Shown: positions 11,185 through 23,167 of the stretch, piece after piece
How positions within the stretch are numbered: the stretch's first letter is position 1
Layout of the letters: each line of letters starts with the position of its first letter
Source of the DNA: Alopecurus myosuroides
Taxonomy: Eukaryota > Streptophyta > Magnoliopsida > Poales > Poaceae
NCBI GenBank assembly: GCA_028641055.1
Contig: CM054061.1
Location: 53,424,081 to 53,488,080 of the forward strand
Reading direction: 5' to 3'
DNA: 64,000 bases
Notes under the pieces: generated by a model
Databases searched by the model: none
What the model was told of the DNA's origin: nothing
Seen by the model: the letters and a program-made list of their open reading frames with translations, nothing else
Translations under genes and position numbers: made by a program

Positions 11185-13976
11185 TTATTTCTTTGGGAGA
11201 TCGAATACCAGGTGTTTCTGATCACAATTCTTCAGTTTGTGCTTGTTCGACCCATAGTGACTGTAGTTGTAGAATAGGTTCTTTTTTATACGCTCTTTTA
11301 TAGTCAACAAACTTGGTCTCCCTTTTGGGTCAACCACATCTGGGTCATGTAGCCTTTGTGTTGAAGCACTCTCATCAGTTGGATCTAGGTTGACAACAAT
11401 TTTCATAGCGGAAATATCTTGCTCATTTGCTTGATTCATCTTGTTGCTTAGTGTCAAAACTGGCAAGTTTTGCCTCTAATGTGCAGCCTTTTGTTTGTAG
11501 AAGCATTAGATGTTGTATGACCAAGCATTCATGATAGCACATTGAACCTCAAGACTACGCAGTCTTCATCCGTTGGAATAGAAAAATCATAATTCTGAAA
11601 TAACTTCTTCTCCTTCTTGCGTCATCTATCAATTATATATTTATCCAGAATCTTGTCAATCTGCAGGTGCAACATCACCTTCAAAATATGTGAACAGAGC
11701 AGCCTATCTTTCTCAAATTTGTAGCAGATACATGAGTACTCCATCATTCCCTCATTTACTTGAACAAGGTACCTTCTTGGTCGGTGCTCTTTAAATGCAT
11801 AGTTACTTGCTAGAAACAACCAGTATTTGTGACCTTTTTGTTCTTCAGTTATGTTCAGCCTTGTAATATCTTTTAGAACACGGTGGAATTTTCGGAATAT
11901 TGAAAAGTTTTATAGATCACGTGCTTGTCTTTCAATGTAGTACTCAGTATAAAATGTTCTATGAGGAACTTTCTTGTTTTTCCGTTGTGGTCACACTCGG
12001 CTTCCCTTGCATGTATTGTATCCATGATACGCTGGTACTCTCGCAAAAAGCTTTTCATGCTAAATTGGGCTTCGACCCCTCTTTTAAACAATGCATTTGT
12101 GCCCTCACTTCTAGCTGTCATTTGTATGAAGGGGAAAAATTTGTTCTTGAAGTAAACAAGTACCCATTTCTTCCTTGTTTTCCAGAGGTCCCGAAAAACT
12201 TTCACATTAACAACATTATGCTCAATAATCATTGTTTGCCACAATGTCTCAAATTCTTGCTCAGTTAGTGAATTATTGATGATATCCTAGATATCCTCAT
12301 ACAACCCTTCATTTTCTTTAAACACTGTCCCTCCTTTGTCATCAGTTTTCTTTTTGACATGGAACAAGCAAACTCTGTGTGTTGCATCAAGGAAGACCAG
12401 TGGAATTGCATTTTCCATAGCCTTATCTGCATCTGTTATGATTGAAACTGGATGCTTGCCACCCATAGCATTTAAGATATGCTCAAACAGCCATTTGAAT
12501 GTTCTAGCTTGCTCATTTACTATGAAGACACACACAGACAAATACATGTGACCGTGTGGTGATATCCCTATAAACGGGGCAAATGGGAGATTGTACCTAT
12601 TTGTCAGGAATGTAGTATCAAAACTGATGCAATCTCCACAAATGTCTTAGTATAGCCTTGCCTTAGCATCAGCCCAAAAGACGCACCTCACTTTCTTGTC
12701 CTTGTCGTACTGGATGGCGTAATAGAAGCTTGGGTTCTTAGTTTTTTCCTCTAAAACCATTCCCAAACCTCCATCATGTCATTATTGTCTATCCCTCTGT
12801 TTATACTTGCGTTGTAGTTGCTCACTTTCCGTTTGTTGTAAGGCAGTTGCGTCATTCCCCCTCTTATGAACGCCAAAACAGCAACCATGTCACGAGTTGG
12901 CATGTTACAATTTTTCATGGTTATAATCATTTCTTTCTCGCCATCAGACATGTATATATGCGACCTGAAGAACCTACTATGTGGGCTTAGCGTATGGTTG
13001 TGCGAAAGGTTCAATCCTGTTATACGCCATACACCATTCTTTTCGCTGGCAACCATTTCAACCTTGCAGCTAGTTCTTGATATCACTGTGCTTTACCTCT
13101 AAGGGACCAGCTGCTCATTACCATTGTCAGCATTCCTTGCATATTTGTTACATTTCATAGTGAACCTTATGATTTCGTTGTTCTGTTCCTTGCTTGTAGA
13201 CCAATACAGTGATGTGCATGTGACAGAGAACCCAACTATGTAGGAATACATGTTGAAGAATTTCTGCACATCTTGTCGCGTTTGAAACTCTATCCCAATC
13301 TCATGTTTGAAATCGTCCTCCGATTTTTTCAATGTTTTTTCCTTCTCCTCAGCTGTCAATTGTTCGTTAGACAAGAAATTTTCTACATACTTTTCAGTTA
13401 TATCTCTACACTCATCAGCTGTTGATCCTTGGTTGCTCATTGGCCCCTCACTGTTCGTACTTGCAGTTTGCCTATGCGTTGTTTTTTATTCCATGTCAAG
13501 TACATTTTCTGATTTATCTTCTGCTCTATCATTGCTTCTGGAAGCTTCATTGTAAACCTGCATTTTCGTGTTTTTGGTAGCCAAATGAGTTACTTTCTAT
13601 CGCTAGATGTCAACCCATGTTTCTATTCATAGTTCAAAATTGCGCGCATAACTAACCATGTCAAGTTCGATGTCATTGAAGATCTTTATGTTCCAGGGAC
13701 TATCATTCTCATCTCCATGAACCGTAGAAGTTTTTTCCGCTCTCCTTCCCTGCAAAAACATTGTAGTTTTTTTTTGTTGTTTTTCAATGTTCTTTCTCTT
13801 TTTTTTCTGTTACGATTTGCAACGCAAAAATAATTGCAAAAAAGAGGAAACATTAGAACCTGAAAGTCACAAGTACTGGCTGGGCTTTGAGGATCACTGA
13901 ACACATCTTTGTGCGGCGATGTAACCCCAACACCACCCACATTGTCTGTAAAGCTTGGATTCCTAACCTGTAGGAG
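11185..13976 (-). pseudogene. FAR1/FHY3-type Mutator transposase, broken
   Basis: Minus-strand gene relic. Possible 5' exons are 13976-13863 and 13752-13639, bordered by AG/GT. The main part starts near 13560, has a TAA near 13490, and continues through the FAR1 DNA-binding region (13440-12751: IGIEFQTRQDVQKFFNMYS..., then LNLSHNHTLSP). The MULE core follows in several frames: FDTTFLTNRYNLPFAPF near 12610, IITDADKAM near 12440, SEGTNALFK near 12105. These carry the expected D, D and E. A SWIM-like zinc site (CICYKFEKDRLLCSHILKV) lies near 11730-11680. The C-terminal knuckle (11300-11240) has lost its first two Cys. Several stops and frame changes make it inactive. A domesticated FAR1 gene is unlikely given this decay. 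Confidence 0.8.
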
Positions 13977-15690
13977 TTTGCTTTGTTCGGTTTCATATTA
14001 TGTTTTTTCTTCAATCATTTCTTGTGTTATCAACGATGTATGGACACAAAACATACCTGATCAGTAGTTGGTTGGTAAGTTTGAGGATCTTCTAAGCCAT
14101 CAAGGAGAAAAATAGTGTAAGAAAACCCGTCCTGCATTTTTCGAAAGAAAATTATTGTAAGATTGCTTTTCAGGGATGTTTTTTTTTCAAACAATGCATG
14201 GGTCTCACTCTTTTGTTTTTTCTTCGCGATTGGAAATTCAAAATATTTACCTGTTCAAAGCAGTCATCATTGACGTCAAGAGCTCGAGGGAACCTCTGCG
14301 AGCTCACTCCTGATTGCAGGTCCGGTATTTATGTACAAGAGAGAGAGGTAGATGTTATTTTGTCATTATACTAATCTGCTTTTTGTCATCTCAGAATTGT
14401 TTTGTTTTAGTTAATTTTTTCTTTTTCGTTCTGATGTTTTTGTAACACAAAACCAATTGGGGGGGACTAATGTCAATTTTTTTGCATAATTTGTTTTTCT
14501 AAATGCAACAATGTGTCATATATTTCTAATGTTAGTATTAGCATTCATACCATGTAGCAATCTTAGTTTTCTCATGCCCACCCATCTAAGAGTCTGGAAT
14601 AATTAGGGCCCATGTTTGTTTTTATTCTTGTGCAAAGTGGTATAGCTAATTTTTCTTTTTCACCAGTATGCTCTGTTATTTTGACAGTTGAGCAATCAGT
14701 ACAAGTTTCGCTTAATCGGAAACTTTTGGGAACAAATCGTATCTGAGCTATTTGTTTGCTGAATTATGTTCAGAATCAAGATCGGTCGAGGTTACTGTGT
14801 GGGGGCGGGGGGTAGAGGTGCTGATGAATGGGTGGCGGGTAGTGGGATTTCATTATCTCATGTACATTCACTTAGCTGCCAATTAAAATGATCAAGGGAG
14901 GGGCCCAGTGGGGGGAGAGGGTTACCTCTATAAAGAACCCAACATGAGTTGAAGGTACGGCTGTAGATTGCTTCTGCTTGAGGTTGTTCATCAGCTGTTC
15001 TTCATTCCCTTCCATTTTTCTGCTTCAGTTTGGCCCAGATCTAATTTTCTGATCACTACACTTTGTACAGTGAGAGAGGCAGCGGCGGCTGCTTAGGAGG
15101 AGAGAGAGCGAGGGAGGTCCGTTCGTGGCTTGGAGAAGAAGATGGTCTTTATTTTGGGGAGGGGGGCCCTCTTCGTACGCCAGCTAAGGGGTTATGGGCT
15201 AGACAGTTTTTCTTTTTTCGGCCATTTTTTCATCAATGGGCCAAGGCTCGTTCTTAACTCTTTGTATGGATGCATTAAATCTGTTGGGGCGTATGAATCA
15301 CGGTGAAACAAGAAAAATCGGTCGAACGTATGCAAAAAAAAAAGGTGACGTTTTTTTTCCGCGTCATGCGCGTTGCCACTGACTCACGCTGAATGTCACG
15401 ATCCGAGATACAAAAAACTAGCTGCCGACGAAAAGCATTTTCAGCTAGCTGACAGTTAGACACTCCCTTTATTATTGTCTAAACTATTTCCCTTAATTAA
15501 TGAATGGTGGCAAATCTCTTGCCCCTTTTTCAGAAACGAAAAAATTACCTTAAGATTAGCTGGTACTCACTGACGGCTTCCAGTTCTCTAGAGACGAGAA
15601 ATCAATTATATGCATGGATCTAAGTCGTTGTCCATACTTGCGTGAAAGTCTCCGTTCTGATTAATTAGCTAGGCCCTGGATGCAGTCTTT
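13977..15690. other. Intergenic, no gene recognised
   Basis: Contains splice-like pieces that could be further 5' leader of the FAR1-like element (to about 14340), then AT-rich DNA. A GC-richer segment at 15060-15260 looks like a leader or gene fragment but has no recognisable protein. Nothing else is supported. Confidence 0.4.
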
Positions 15691-15696
15691 CTTATA

Positions 15697-15778
15697 CTCC
15701 CTCCGTCCACTTTTATAAGACTCACTTCTTACTATTGAAATGCTAAGAAGTGAGCCTTATAAAAGTGGACGGAGGGAG
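15697..15778. mobile_element. Stowaway MITE (82 bp)
   Basis: Almost complete palindrome starting CTCCCTCCGTCCACTTTTAT and ending in its complement, flanked by TA on both sides (15695-15696, 15779-15780). These are hallmarks of Stowaway (Tc1/mariner) MITEs. Confidence 0.95.
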
Positions 15779-15957
15779 TACTTTTATATCCTTCGGTTCA
15801 ACGGTTTTTCTTGCAAATTGCCTTACACCTTGCATATCCTGCACGATTCCACGAGCCTTGAGGTAGACTTTGCGGTGCCAAGTCTTGCAACAAGGTCGTT
15901 GTGTTGCAATTGCCAATTACTCTCCTCCCCCACCAATACTACTTGCTCATATACATA

Positions 15958-16060
15958 CTCCCTCCGATCCATATTAATAGGTGTAGAAGTGGATGTATTT
16001 AGACATGTTTTAGTGCTAGATACATCCACTTTCCCACCTATTAATATGGAACGGAGGGAG
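15958..16060. mobile_element. Stowaway MITE (103 bp)
   Basis: Starts CTCCCTCCGATCC, ends GGAACGGAGGGAG, with TA duplications at 15956-15957 and 16061-16062. The arms pair over most of their length. Confidence 0.95.
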
Positions 16061-16062
16061 TA

Positions 16063-17930
16063 TAATTTTTAACAAGTACTACTTGCTGATATGGTCACCA
16101 CATGACAGCGCAAGCAGACACAGATACGTTGCAACGAACCTGACCATGCATGTGGCGCTATTTTCTCATATTATTTGCACACATATATATATCATAGTTT
16201 TGAGATTACGCTGCTGATTCTACTGTGCTGATAGTTGTATACCTTAATTGATCATGCATATCCATCTACGTGGGTTATACGTGCCTGTCGACTTGAAGGA
16301 AGTAATTAATTTGGTTGTCAACTGGTTGCAAACCATATAATACCCACATATATAAAATGCATCGTTGAAACGGTCTGAAGGTTGCGTGTATATCATATTG
16401 TTAGAGTGTTACTATTAGATGCGTGCAACTGGATCAACTGTTGGCATTGTTGATGTATCTTTGCCGATGTAGGCATGTTCCTGCGTGCATCGATCGATCG
16501 TGTCTACTAGTACTGTTTTTATTTTCAGTGGAGGAATTCCATATGTACTACGGTGAATAGTCAAGTAGGATCGAATAGGAATCGACAAAGCTATCTATCC
16601 ATCGACGCGGACATGCATATCTATCGATCTAGAACTTCCAGAAAATTCTACCACGCCATCGCCATCGCCGTTTACGACTATGAGAGACCGGCACACAATG
16701 TATTACCTCAGGCACAAAAGCCCAAAGCTGCTGGACCAGCACCGCAGCTCCCGTCCACTTGTAGGCATTGCTTCTACTTTTCTTACTTCAAAAAGAACTG
16801 CCAAATACTAATGGTCTTCCTCCAAAAAAATATCTCTTAAGCGCGTCGGAAAAAACATCGAATTTCTAGTCTTCATTTGCGGCATATGCGCGTCGTCTTT
16901 TTGTTTTTGAAAATTAATGCATTCTTCCGGTGACATTGGATCTCGATCTACCTATTTTGAGATTATGCCACCTTGCCTATGCTATACCACAACTCCTAAC
17001 TCCACTCTCTAGTCCATAATCCCAAGCTCTTCCTCCATTGGCACCCTCCTCCTTTGCTCCGGTGGCTCCCCACCGCTATCGTCTTGTCAGTCCGTCGATC
17101 GAAGCATTGTGATCGACCGTAATCACCGATCATCTTACATGGACGCAGTCAGTGACCTAGGGGCCTTCATAGTTTTTCAAGGAGATTCTATCTAGACACG
17201 AGCAGGAGGCTCTACATAAACTAAAATTTAAATTCTTTCAGTACAATTTGTTTGCATATACAGAATAATAGTGAAATCCTTTAAATTTATACAAAAGGTA
17301 CTCCTACTTCGAAGAATTTTGGGGTCCACCACTATCCTTCAATCTGCTACCACCACCATTTTGATTACCGTTGGCACGAATCCTCTAGGACCGTGGAGTT
17401 GATAATTCTTCTCTAGCGAGGTGGCCTAGTGCCCCCGTGCCCTCCCCCTCCCCCCTCTCGCACACACGCGTGTGCACTGTTGTTGGTGTTGACGTCGCCA
17501 GAGCCGAGTCAAGGGTGGGCTCCACCTCGAATCGCCTAGAAGGAAAGAATATAAAGAAAGATGACTGAAACTTAAGAAAATTCGATCATATTTGACGTAG
17601 CTAAAACTAAAACACAATACAAGAAATGCACCGAAATTACCATGCTTGTACGTGTAACATAGCCGTTTGATGCTTCATCATCCCCACATCTCCTCTGCAT
17701 GTGTATAACACTCTCATCTCTCCTTGAGTTGACCCGCAACCCTGCACATGCCCATGAGGCATATAAAATATCTAATCAATAACAAAAAAAAATGTTAAAA
17801 ATAAAAATAAAAGGTTAAGAAATAAAAACAATACTAGTAGCATGTTTAGAATGTACACACAGACAAAAGAATAAAGGACAACAACAAAACAATATGCCCA
17901 TGTGTGTAAATATCTCCTCTTCTCCTCCAG
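16063..17930. other. Upstream region of the RAV gene
   Basis: No ORF with family resemblance. AT-rich intergenic DNA with scattered GATC/CGATCGAT runs near 16490, and a GC-rich patch at 17420-17530. Probably holds distal promoter sequence of the gene at 18129, but no specific element can be called. Confidence 0.4.
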
Positions 17931-17932
17931 TA

Positions 17933-18007
17933 CTATATAGTGTGGTGGTAGTGTGCACTAGCTAGCTACACTCGCAGTCGTCACCTCCTCGGCTCTTGCT
18001 ATATATC
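17933..18007 (+). promoter_or_regulatory. Candidate core promoter of the RAV gene
   Basis: Two TATA-like sites precede the start codon: CTATATAG at 17933-17940 and TATATATC at 18000-18007. The pyrimidine-rich leader that follows (18008-18128: 'cttccttctgctgctcctctctacc') suits a plant 5' UTR. Which TATA is used cannot be decided from sequence. Confidence 0.5.
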
Positions 18008-18128
18008 ACGCGCTTCCTTCTGCTGCTCCTCTCTACCTACTACTTCGATCCACACACAGCTTTAGCAAACTAAGCTGCTAGCTACTCTCCCTAGCTAAGC
18101 ATCATCTCTCCACCTCGACGGTGATCGG

Positions 18129-19247
18129 ATGGACAGCACGAGCTGCCTCGTGGACGACGCCAGCAGCGGCGCGTCCACGGGCAAGAAGGCGTCGCCGGCG
18201 TCGCTGATGCCGCTGCAGCGCGTGGGCAGCGGCGCCAGCGCGGTCATGGACGCGGCGGAGCCCGGCGCAGAGGCGGACTCCGGCGGCGCGGGCCGCCGCC
18301 TACCGTCGTCAAGGTACAAGGGCGTGGTGCCGCAGCCCAACGGGCGGTGGGGCGCGCAGATCTACGAGCGCCACCAGCGCGTCTGGCTCGGCACCTTCAC
18401 GGGCGAGGCCGAGGCGGCGCGCGCCTACGACGCGGCTGCGCAGCGGTTCCGCGGCAGGGACGCCGTCACCAACTTCCGCCCGCTCGCCGAGTCCGACCCG
18501 GACGACGCCGCCGAGCTCCGCTTCCTCGCCGCCCGCTCCAAGGCCGAGGTCGTCGACATGCTCCGCAAGCACACCTACCCCGAGGAGCTCGCGCAGAACA
18601 AGCGCGCCTTCGTCGCGACATCCCCATCGCCGCCTCCCCACCATAACCCCGCCACCACCTCGTCGGCGGTGGCGCGGGAGCACCTGTTCGACAAGACGGT
18701 CACCCCCAGCGACGTGGGGAAGCTGAACCGGCTGGTGATACCGAAACAGCACGCGGAGAAGCACTTCCCCCTCCAGCTCCCCGGCGCCGCGGCCGTGTCC
18801 GGTGAGTGCAAGGGCGTGCTTCTCAACTTCGAGGACGGCGCGGGGAAGGTGTGGCGGTTCCGGTACTCGTACTGGAACAGCAGCCAGAGCTACGTGCTCA
18901 CCAAGGGCTGGAGTCGCTTCGTCAAGGAGAAGGGCCTCCACGCCGGCGACGCCGTCGGGTTCTACCGCTCCGCCGCGCCCGGACATAACGACCAGCTCTT
19001 CATCGACTGCAAGATCCGGCCGAAGACGACGACGACGACGACCGCCGTCAACGCGCCGGCTCCTGTGATGAGGACCGTGCGCCTCTTCGGCGTCGACCTC
19101 CTTACGACGACGGCGCCGAGGCCCGCCGCGCCGGAGCACGACAGCTACGAGACCGCGAAGATGAGCAAGAGATCCAGGGACGACGTCGCGCCGTTTCCGG
19201 CGCACGCGGATTGGAAGAAGCGGTGCATAGACTTCGCGCTGACCTAG
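18129..19247 (+). CDS. RAV: RAV-family AP2/B3 transcription factor
   Basis: Intact 372-residue single-exon gene. RAV proteins are plant nuclear DNA-binding proteins with two independent domains, AP2 (CAACA-type sites) and B3 (CACCTG-type sites), acting mostly as repressors in flowering, growth and stress responses. An AP2 domain at residues 61-118 contains [18 protein letters not shown] and RVWLGTF. A B3 domain lies at about 185-297 ([40 protein letters not shown]). The C-terminal RLFGV motif (318-322) is the known B3 repression motif, so a repressor role is likely. Residues 300-305 are a poly-Thr run from an ACG repeat. It resembles the rice RAV gene Os01g0693400 as I remember it. The start is the first ATG after the leader and agrees with the conserved MDS-SCLVDD N-terminus. 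GC-rich coding DNA produces a long antisense ORF that I do not call. Confidence 0.97.
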   Translation: MDSTSCLVDDASSGASTGKKASPASLMPLQRVGSGASAVMDAAEPGAEADSGGAGRRLPSSRYKGVVPQPNGRWGAQIYERHQRVWLGTFTGEAEAARAYDAAAQRFRGRDAVTNFRPLAESDPDDAAELRFLAARSKAEVVDMLRKHTYPEELAQNKRAFVATSPSPPPHHNPATTSSAVAREHLFDKTVTPSDVGKLNRLVIPKQHAEKHFPLQLPGAAAVSGECKGVLLNFEDGAGKVWRFRYSYWNSSQSYVLTKGWSRFVKEKGLHAGDAVGFYRSAAPGHNDQLFIDCKIRPKTTTTTTAVNAPAPVMRTVRLFGVDLLTTTAPRPAAPEHDSYETAKMSKRSRDDVAPFPAHADWKKRCIDFALT

Positions 19248-19569
19248 TTAGCTAGCGCGTCTTTTCTTTTTCCTCCATGCTTTGCTTCGCAAAGTTCCAT
19301 CCCTCGGTAGCTTAATTAGAGCTCTTGATCTCATCGATCGAAATGTTTTCCCTTTTTCTTTCTTTCTTTTCTCATACATATGCGAAGTGGATCTAATCTC
19401 GCTTATAAACCGTATATTAAGCTTGTTCTTACTTGTTAAATGTCAGACATGTCATGCCGCCTAAGGGTACATGGCCTCGAGAAATTAATTGTACATGGCT
19501 AGATGACAACACTTCTAAAATTAAGTGTACATGTACTAGACATAGTTACCAATTAATTATGCCCGACAG
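19248..19569 (+). other. 3' flank of RAV
   Basis: Probable 3' UTR and terminator region; a T-rich segment lies at 19345-19375. No other gene. A degenerate local repeat of 'attatgccc...agctagctag...agaagcaatgt' occurs at 19556-19621 and 19771-19848. Confidence 0.45.
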
Positions 19570-20360
19570 CTAGCTAGGTAGAGATCAAGAGATCGAGGAG
19601 GACATGCCAGAAGAAGCAATGTTCCATGGAAGCTTAGAGCTCTTGATGGCCTTCGTTCAAAAACAGCTTAAGAGTCTCTTGCTCCAAATATTTCCGTTCT
19701 TGTTCTTGTGATACACATGATCCAAGTGAGCTTGCTCTTGAGATGGCAAGTGTACACTACCAAGAGACTACCAATTATGCCCTAGCTAGCTAGAGAGAGA
19801 TAGATCCGGAGGATTAGCTACATGCATCCATGCCGGAAGAAGCAATGTGCATTCAGACCTTTCCGTCGATCTATCCATCCAATCCCCTTGTGCTCCTTAT
19901 TATTGCTGTGCAAAGAGACGTCGGTCTCGTGGCTACATGTCGCCATTGGACTATCTTCTTTTGGTGCTCTCATGTGGGTTGGAGACCGCGATGTGCAGGT
20001 GCTACAGGGGCTCCAGGCCAGGTGCATGCACATGGCGGAAAAGCTCCGGGAGTTATCTGATCCATCCATCACCCCGGGATGGAACGGAAAGTGGCCCATA
20101 ATTGCATGCATGCATGCACCTGGCCATCCGATTCCGTATATATATGCTATACTTAGCAACAGCCGCAAAACTAAAGTGGGAGCGACCTCGATTGGTACCA
20201 TGACAGCTTGGGGGAGATACTCGTACTCGATCCACCCATAGGGCTAGCTATAGCAACAGAAGAATAATAACGGGGAAACATTATCGTGCGTGCTTGTCTC
20301 TATTCATGCATGAGCCGTTATTCCAAATTTTCGTGGATCTTAGCCACATTTCTACTAAGC
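19570..20360. repeat. Duplicated intergenic block A, copy 1
   Basis: Long stretches recur at 46795-47985: 'gcgctctcatgtgggctggagac'-type sequence, 'gctatacttagcaacagccg', 'aaaactaaagtggga' and 'attcatgagcc'. No conserved ORF is seen in either copy, so this is non-coding paralogous DNA. Confidence 0.8.
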
Positions 20361-21504
20361 CAATAATGCAAGACTTACAACTGTGATTTATGCTGGAAGC
20401 AGTTGGCTGGTGCAAATCTTTTTACCATCTTAATTTGATTTAGAACTGTGATTTTTGAGCCAATCAATATGTGAGCGGATAACTGCGTTTTCGTAAAAAA
20501 AAAAATCGGTAAATGTGGCATACTCCCATGGACGAACTTGACTTTTTGCAAATGTTTCGCTGGATTTCCGTTCTGCAGCTTTAGGCAACCGAGATGTACA
20601 AATTCATAGGTAACTCGGAATCAACAAAAGAAAATTATATTGTTTGATGACAACCAACGGAAACTACCTCCATGAAATAGTTTGCGTGTTCATATAAAAG
20701 GGTTTTTTTTTTGGGAAAATGTTTAATAGATTGACCATTTGTTTCTAGGGAAAAAAGGATGATCGTCAGTTCATAACCACATCTTCAAAGGTGGCAGGGT
20801 TCTATGGCAGGTCTCAACCCACCACATTTAAATTATGTTGCTCGCATTTATGTAAATGGTGTTTGTTGCCTCGCTGCTACTTTCGTCGGGACTTAAACCC
20901 ATGATGTGTGTGGTCGAAAAAGGAAGGAAAATGTTAGGTATTATTCTCTTTTCTTAAACATCATCATGCATTATTTATGTTCGCTAAATGAAGTTTGTTG
21001 CATACAAGCTAGGGTAAATCTTAGTCATGTGTGGATCCATCTAATATAGAGACGTGTTGACCTTAGATGAGGGAAACCCTCCGATAGCCACAGCATCGAG
21101 TGATGCACGCATCCAACTAAATAGCAATGTATCAATCCTTACAAATTCTACAATCTCAAAATAGCAAGAATACCACAAGAGCACTTCCAAGTCACAACTC
21201 GCGGATCAGATATCCTACCGATGAACTGCTTAATTAAAAAAAGTGTGTATTGGTATAAACCATTATCACTCGGTTCAACAAAACTCGTGCTACCATCTCA
21301 TGTGGTTGCACCCATATTCTAGAGAACATCTTGGCTCCATATACAACGGTTAAGATCACTAGAGATTTGTTGCCTAGCCATATTGATATACATGTAGGAA
21401 ACTAGAAAATCAATTCTTTTGTCAGAAATTACATCACTGCCACAATTATGTATAGCCCTACACAAAGCCCGTACTTATACCTAGATTCGAGTCTTATGTT
21501 TGAC

Positions 21505-21507
<3 letters not shown>
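20361..21507. other. Intergenic, nothing recognised
   Basis: AT-rich DNA with poly-A and poly-T runs. No gene, RNA or mobile-element signature could be supported. Confidence 0.4.

Positions 21508-21569
<62 letters not shown>
21508..21569. repeat. (TA)n microsatellite
   Basis: About 31 uninterrupted TA units. Confidence 0.98.
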
Positions 21570-21571
<2 letters not shown>

Positions 21572-21659
21572 AATATATAATTATTTATAACATTAAATTA
21601 AATATACCAATTATAGTGAATAATGATATTGACTTGGTCCTATGGATTTTTTTACTATG

Positions 21660-22161
21660 AAGTTCGAAAAGCCCAACTTTCTCTAAATTCCTCCGTTACT
21701 GGGCAGTTTTGCAAAATGATGAAGACAAGGCCGTGCTGGAGGAGGTAACTGCAAGGATCCAGGAGGTGGCCATAGCTGCACACTATCGTGCCCAAGACCC
21801 CAGAACAGAATCGCTGCTGAAGTGGATGAGGATGACATGGAAGAATAGGTCTGCTATTTCTACTGGTTTCTGAAGGGCACTCTGTTTTCTGCCGTTTGTC
21901 GAAGGAGTTCGTTTTGTCTTGTAAACTAAAGTCATCTAGTTCTGTGTCGTGGCTTGTTGCCGTACTTTGATCGGTTTCCATCCCTCCTATGTGGAGGTGC
22001 CCGTCGATCGCAGGCCTTGAAAGTAGCTTTGTTAAAAACTGTTATCTTGTCAGAATGGGGTGTGTTCTTTCCTGTTGCCTTTTGTTTTGTACATTTGAAA
22101 AACCTTGTACTGTTATCGTGTGATAGTGTAACCCGACCCCTTTGGGGCCGTATGAAAAAAA
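21660..22161 (+). mobile_element. Retroposed 3' end with poly-A
   Basis: A short open region (about 21727-21870: AVLEEVTARIQEVAIAAHY, then KWMRMTWKN) is followed by a UTR-like sequence and an A-tract at 22153-22161, after 'ggggccgtatg'. This has the shape of a 5'-truncated LINE or processed transcript. I cannot name the parent gene. A target duplication was not found. Confidence 0.45.
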
Positions 22162-22613
22162 AATTACCATTACCATGCCATAAGAAAGATATCAATCTTG
22201 GATAGAATCTCATTTATCCGAAGAAATTTCCTATAAAAACCATGGTTCGCAATCGCTAAATCTGCATACATATATAGACGTACATGTTGATGTTGTTGAT
22301 AAAGATTCTTCGTTTATTGCCAAGATTGGTACCTGACCGGAACAGCGGAATGCTCACCGGTTTTGAGACTCCCACAAGTAAGAAAAGAAGGCATGCATGA
22401 TGCATGGTGGATGGAATCTACGGCGACGCACGCCGGTTTCTAGAATGCAAGTGTACATGACAAGGACGTAGCTATGGATGTCAAGGGAAGATTGCCGCCG
22501 TACGTGTCCTCTATATGCACCGGTAGTTTTGGCGTGAGAAATGTAAATTAATGTACCACGTACGCTTCCAAAAATGCCCGGACCGGATAAGGTCCGCGTT
22601 CACCGACTCCATC

Positions 22614-22685
22614 TGGACATATTTTAGTGTCTAGATACATCCATATATAGATATGTGAAAGTCATTTATTGTTGAACGGAGGGAG
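22614..22685. mobile_element. Partial Stowaway MITE
   Basis: The right end GAACGGAGGGAG followed by TATA is clear, and 'ttagtgtctagatacatcc' is a common MITE interior. The left terminus is eroded. Confidence 0.7.
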
Positions 22686-22689
22686 TATA

Positions 22690-23167
22690 TCCCAAATTCG
22701 ATAGAGTTTGGCCGCCATTTTGTGCACAGAAGCACGCGCCCACAGGCTACATGTATGGCATGGTACGTCGAGCATGCATCTGCATTTCTACTAGCTAGCT
22801 TCACTGTCCGGCAGGTCGGTTCAGACGCATGACCCATCGTTGGTTCCTGGAAGTTTCTTCCTGCTAGATACACACACGGCAGCGACGCGCAGTGGGCACC
22901 CGGCCCGACACAGCTAGCACATCGATCGATCCAGATGAGGCCCAGGCGTGTGTAGGGACAGCCCGACTTGGGCGACCGTTGACAAAACATACACCATTTC
23001 TTTAGCTTTCTGCTATACGTTGAAGATTGGTACACAGATATCGACTCAGAGACCTGCCTGCCTGCTAGAGCTGCAGTTAAGTTTGCAACAGTGCCTGCGG
23101 TTGGACATCGCTAGCTTGCCACGCCAAGTTGCATGACTATGAACGTGTCCGCTTCGTTTATTTATCG
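22690..23167. other. Intergenic, nothing recognised
   Basis: Mixed-composition DNA without a supportable ORF, between the MITE fragment and duplicated block B. Confidence 0.4.

Noticed and set aside
18309..19205. 298-codon antisense ORF across the RAV gene
   Set aside because: Arg/Val/Leu-rich frame produced by GC-rich codons of RAV on the other strand; no family resemblance.
21448..21660. 70-codon ORF with a long Ile-Tyr run
   Set aside because: Translation of the (TA)n microsatellite.
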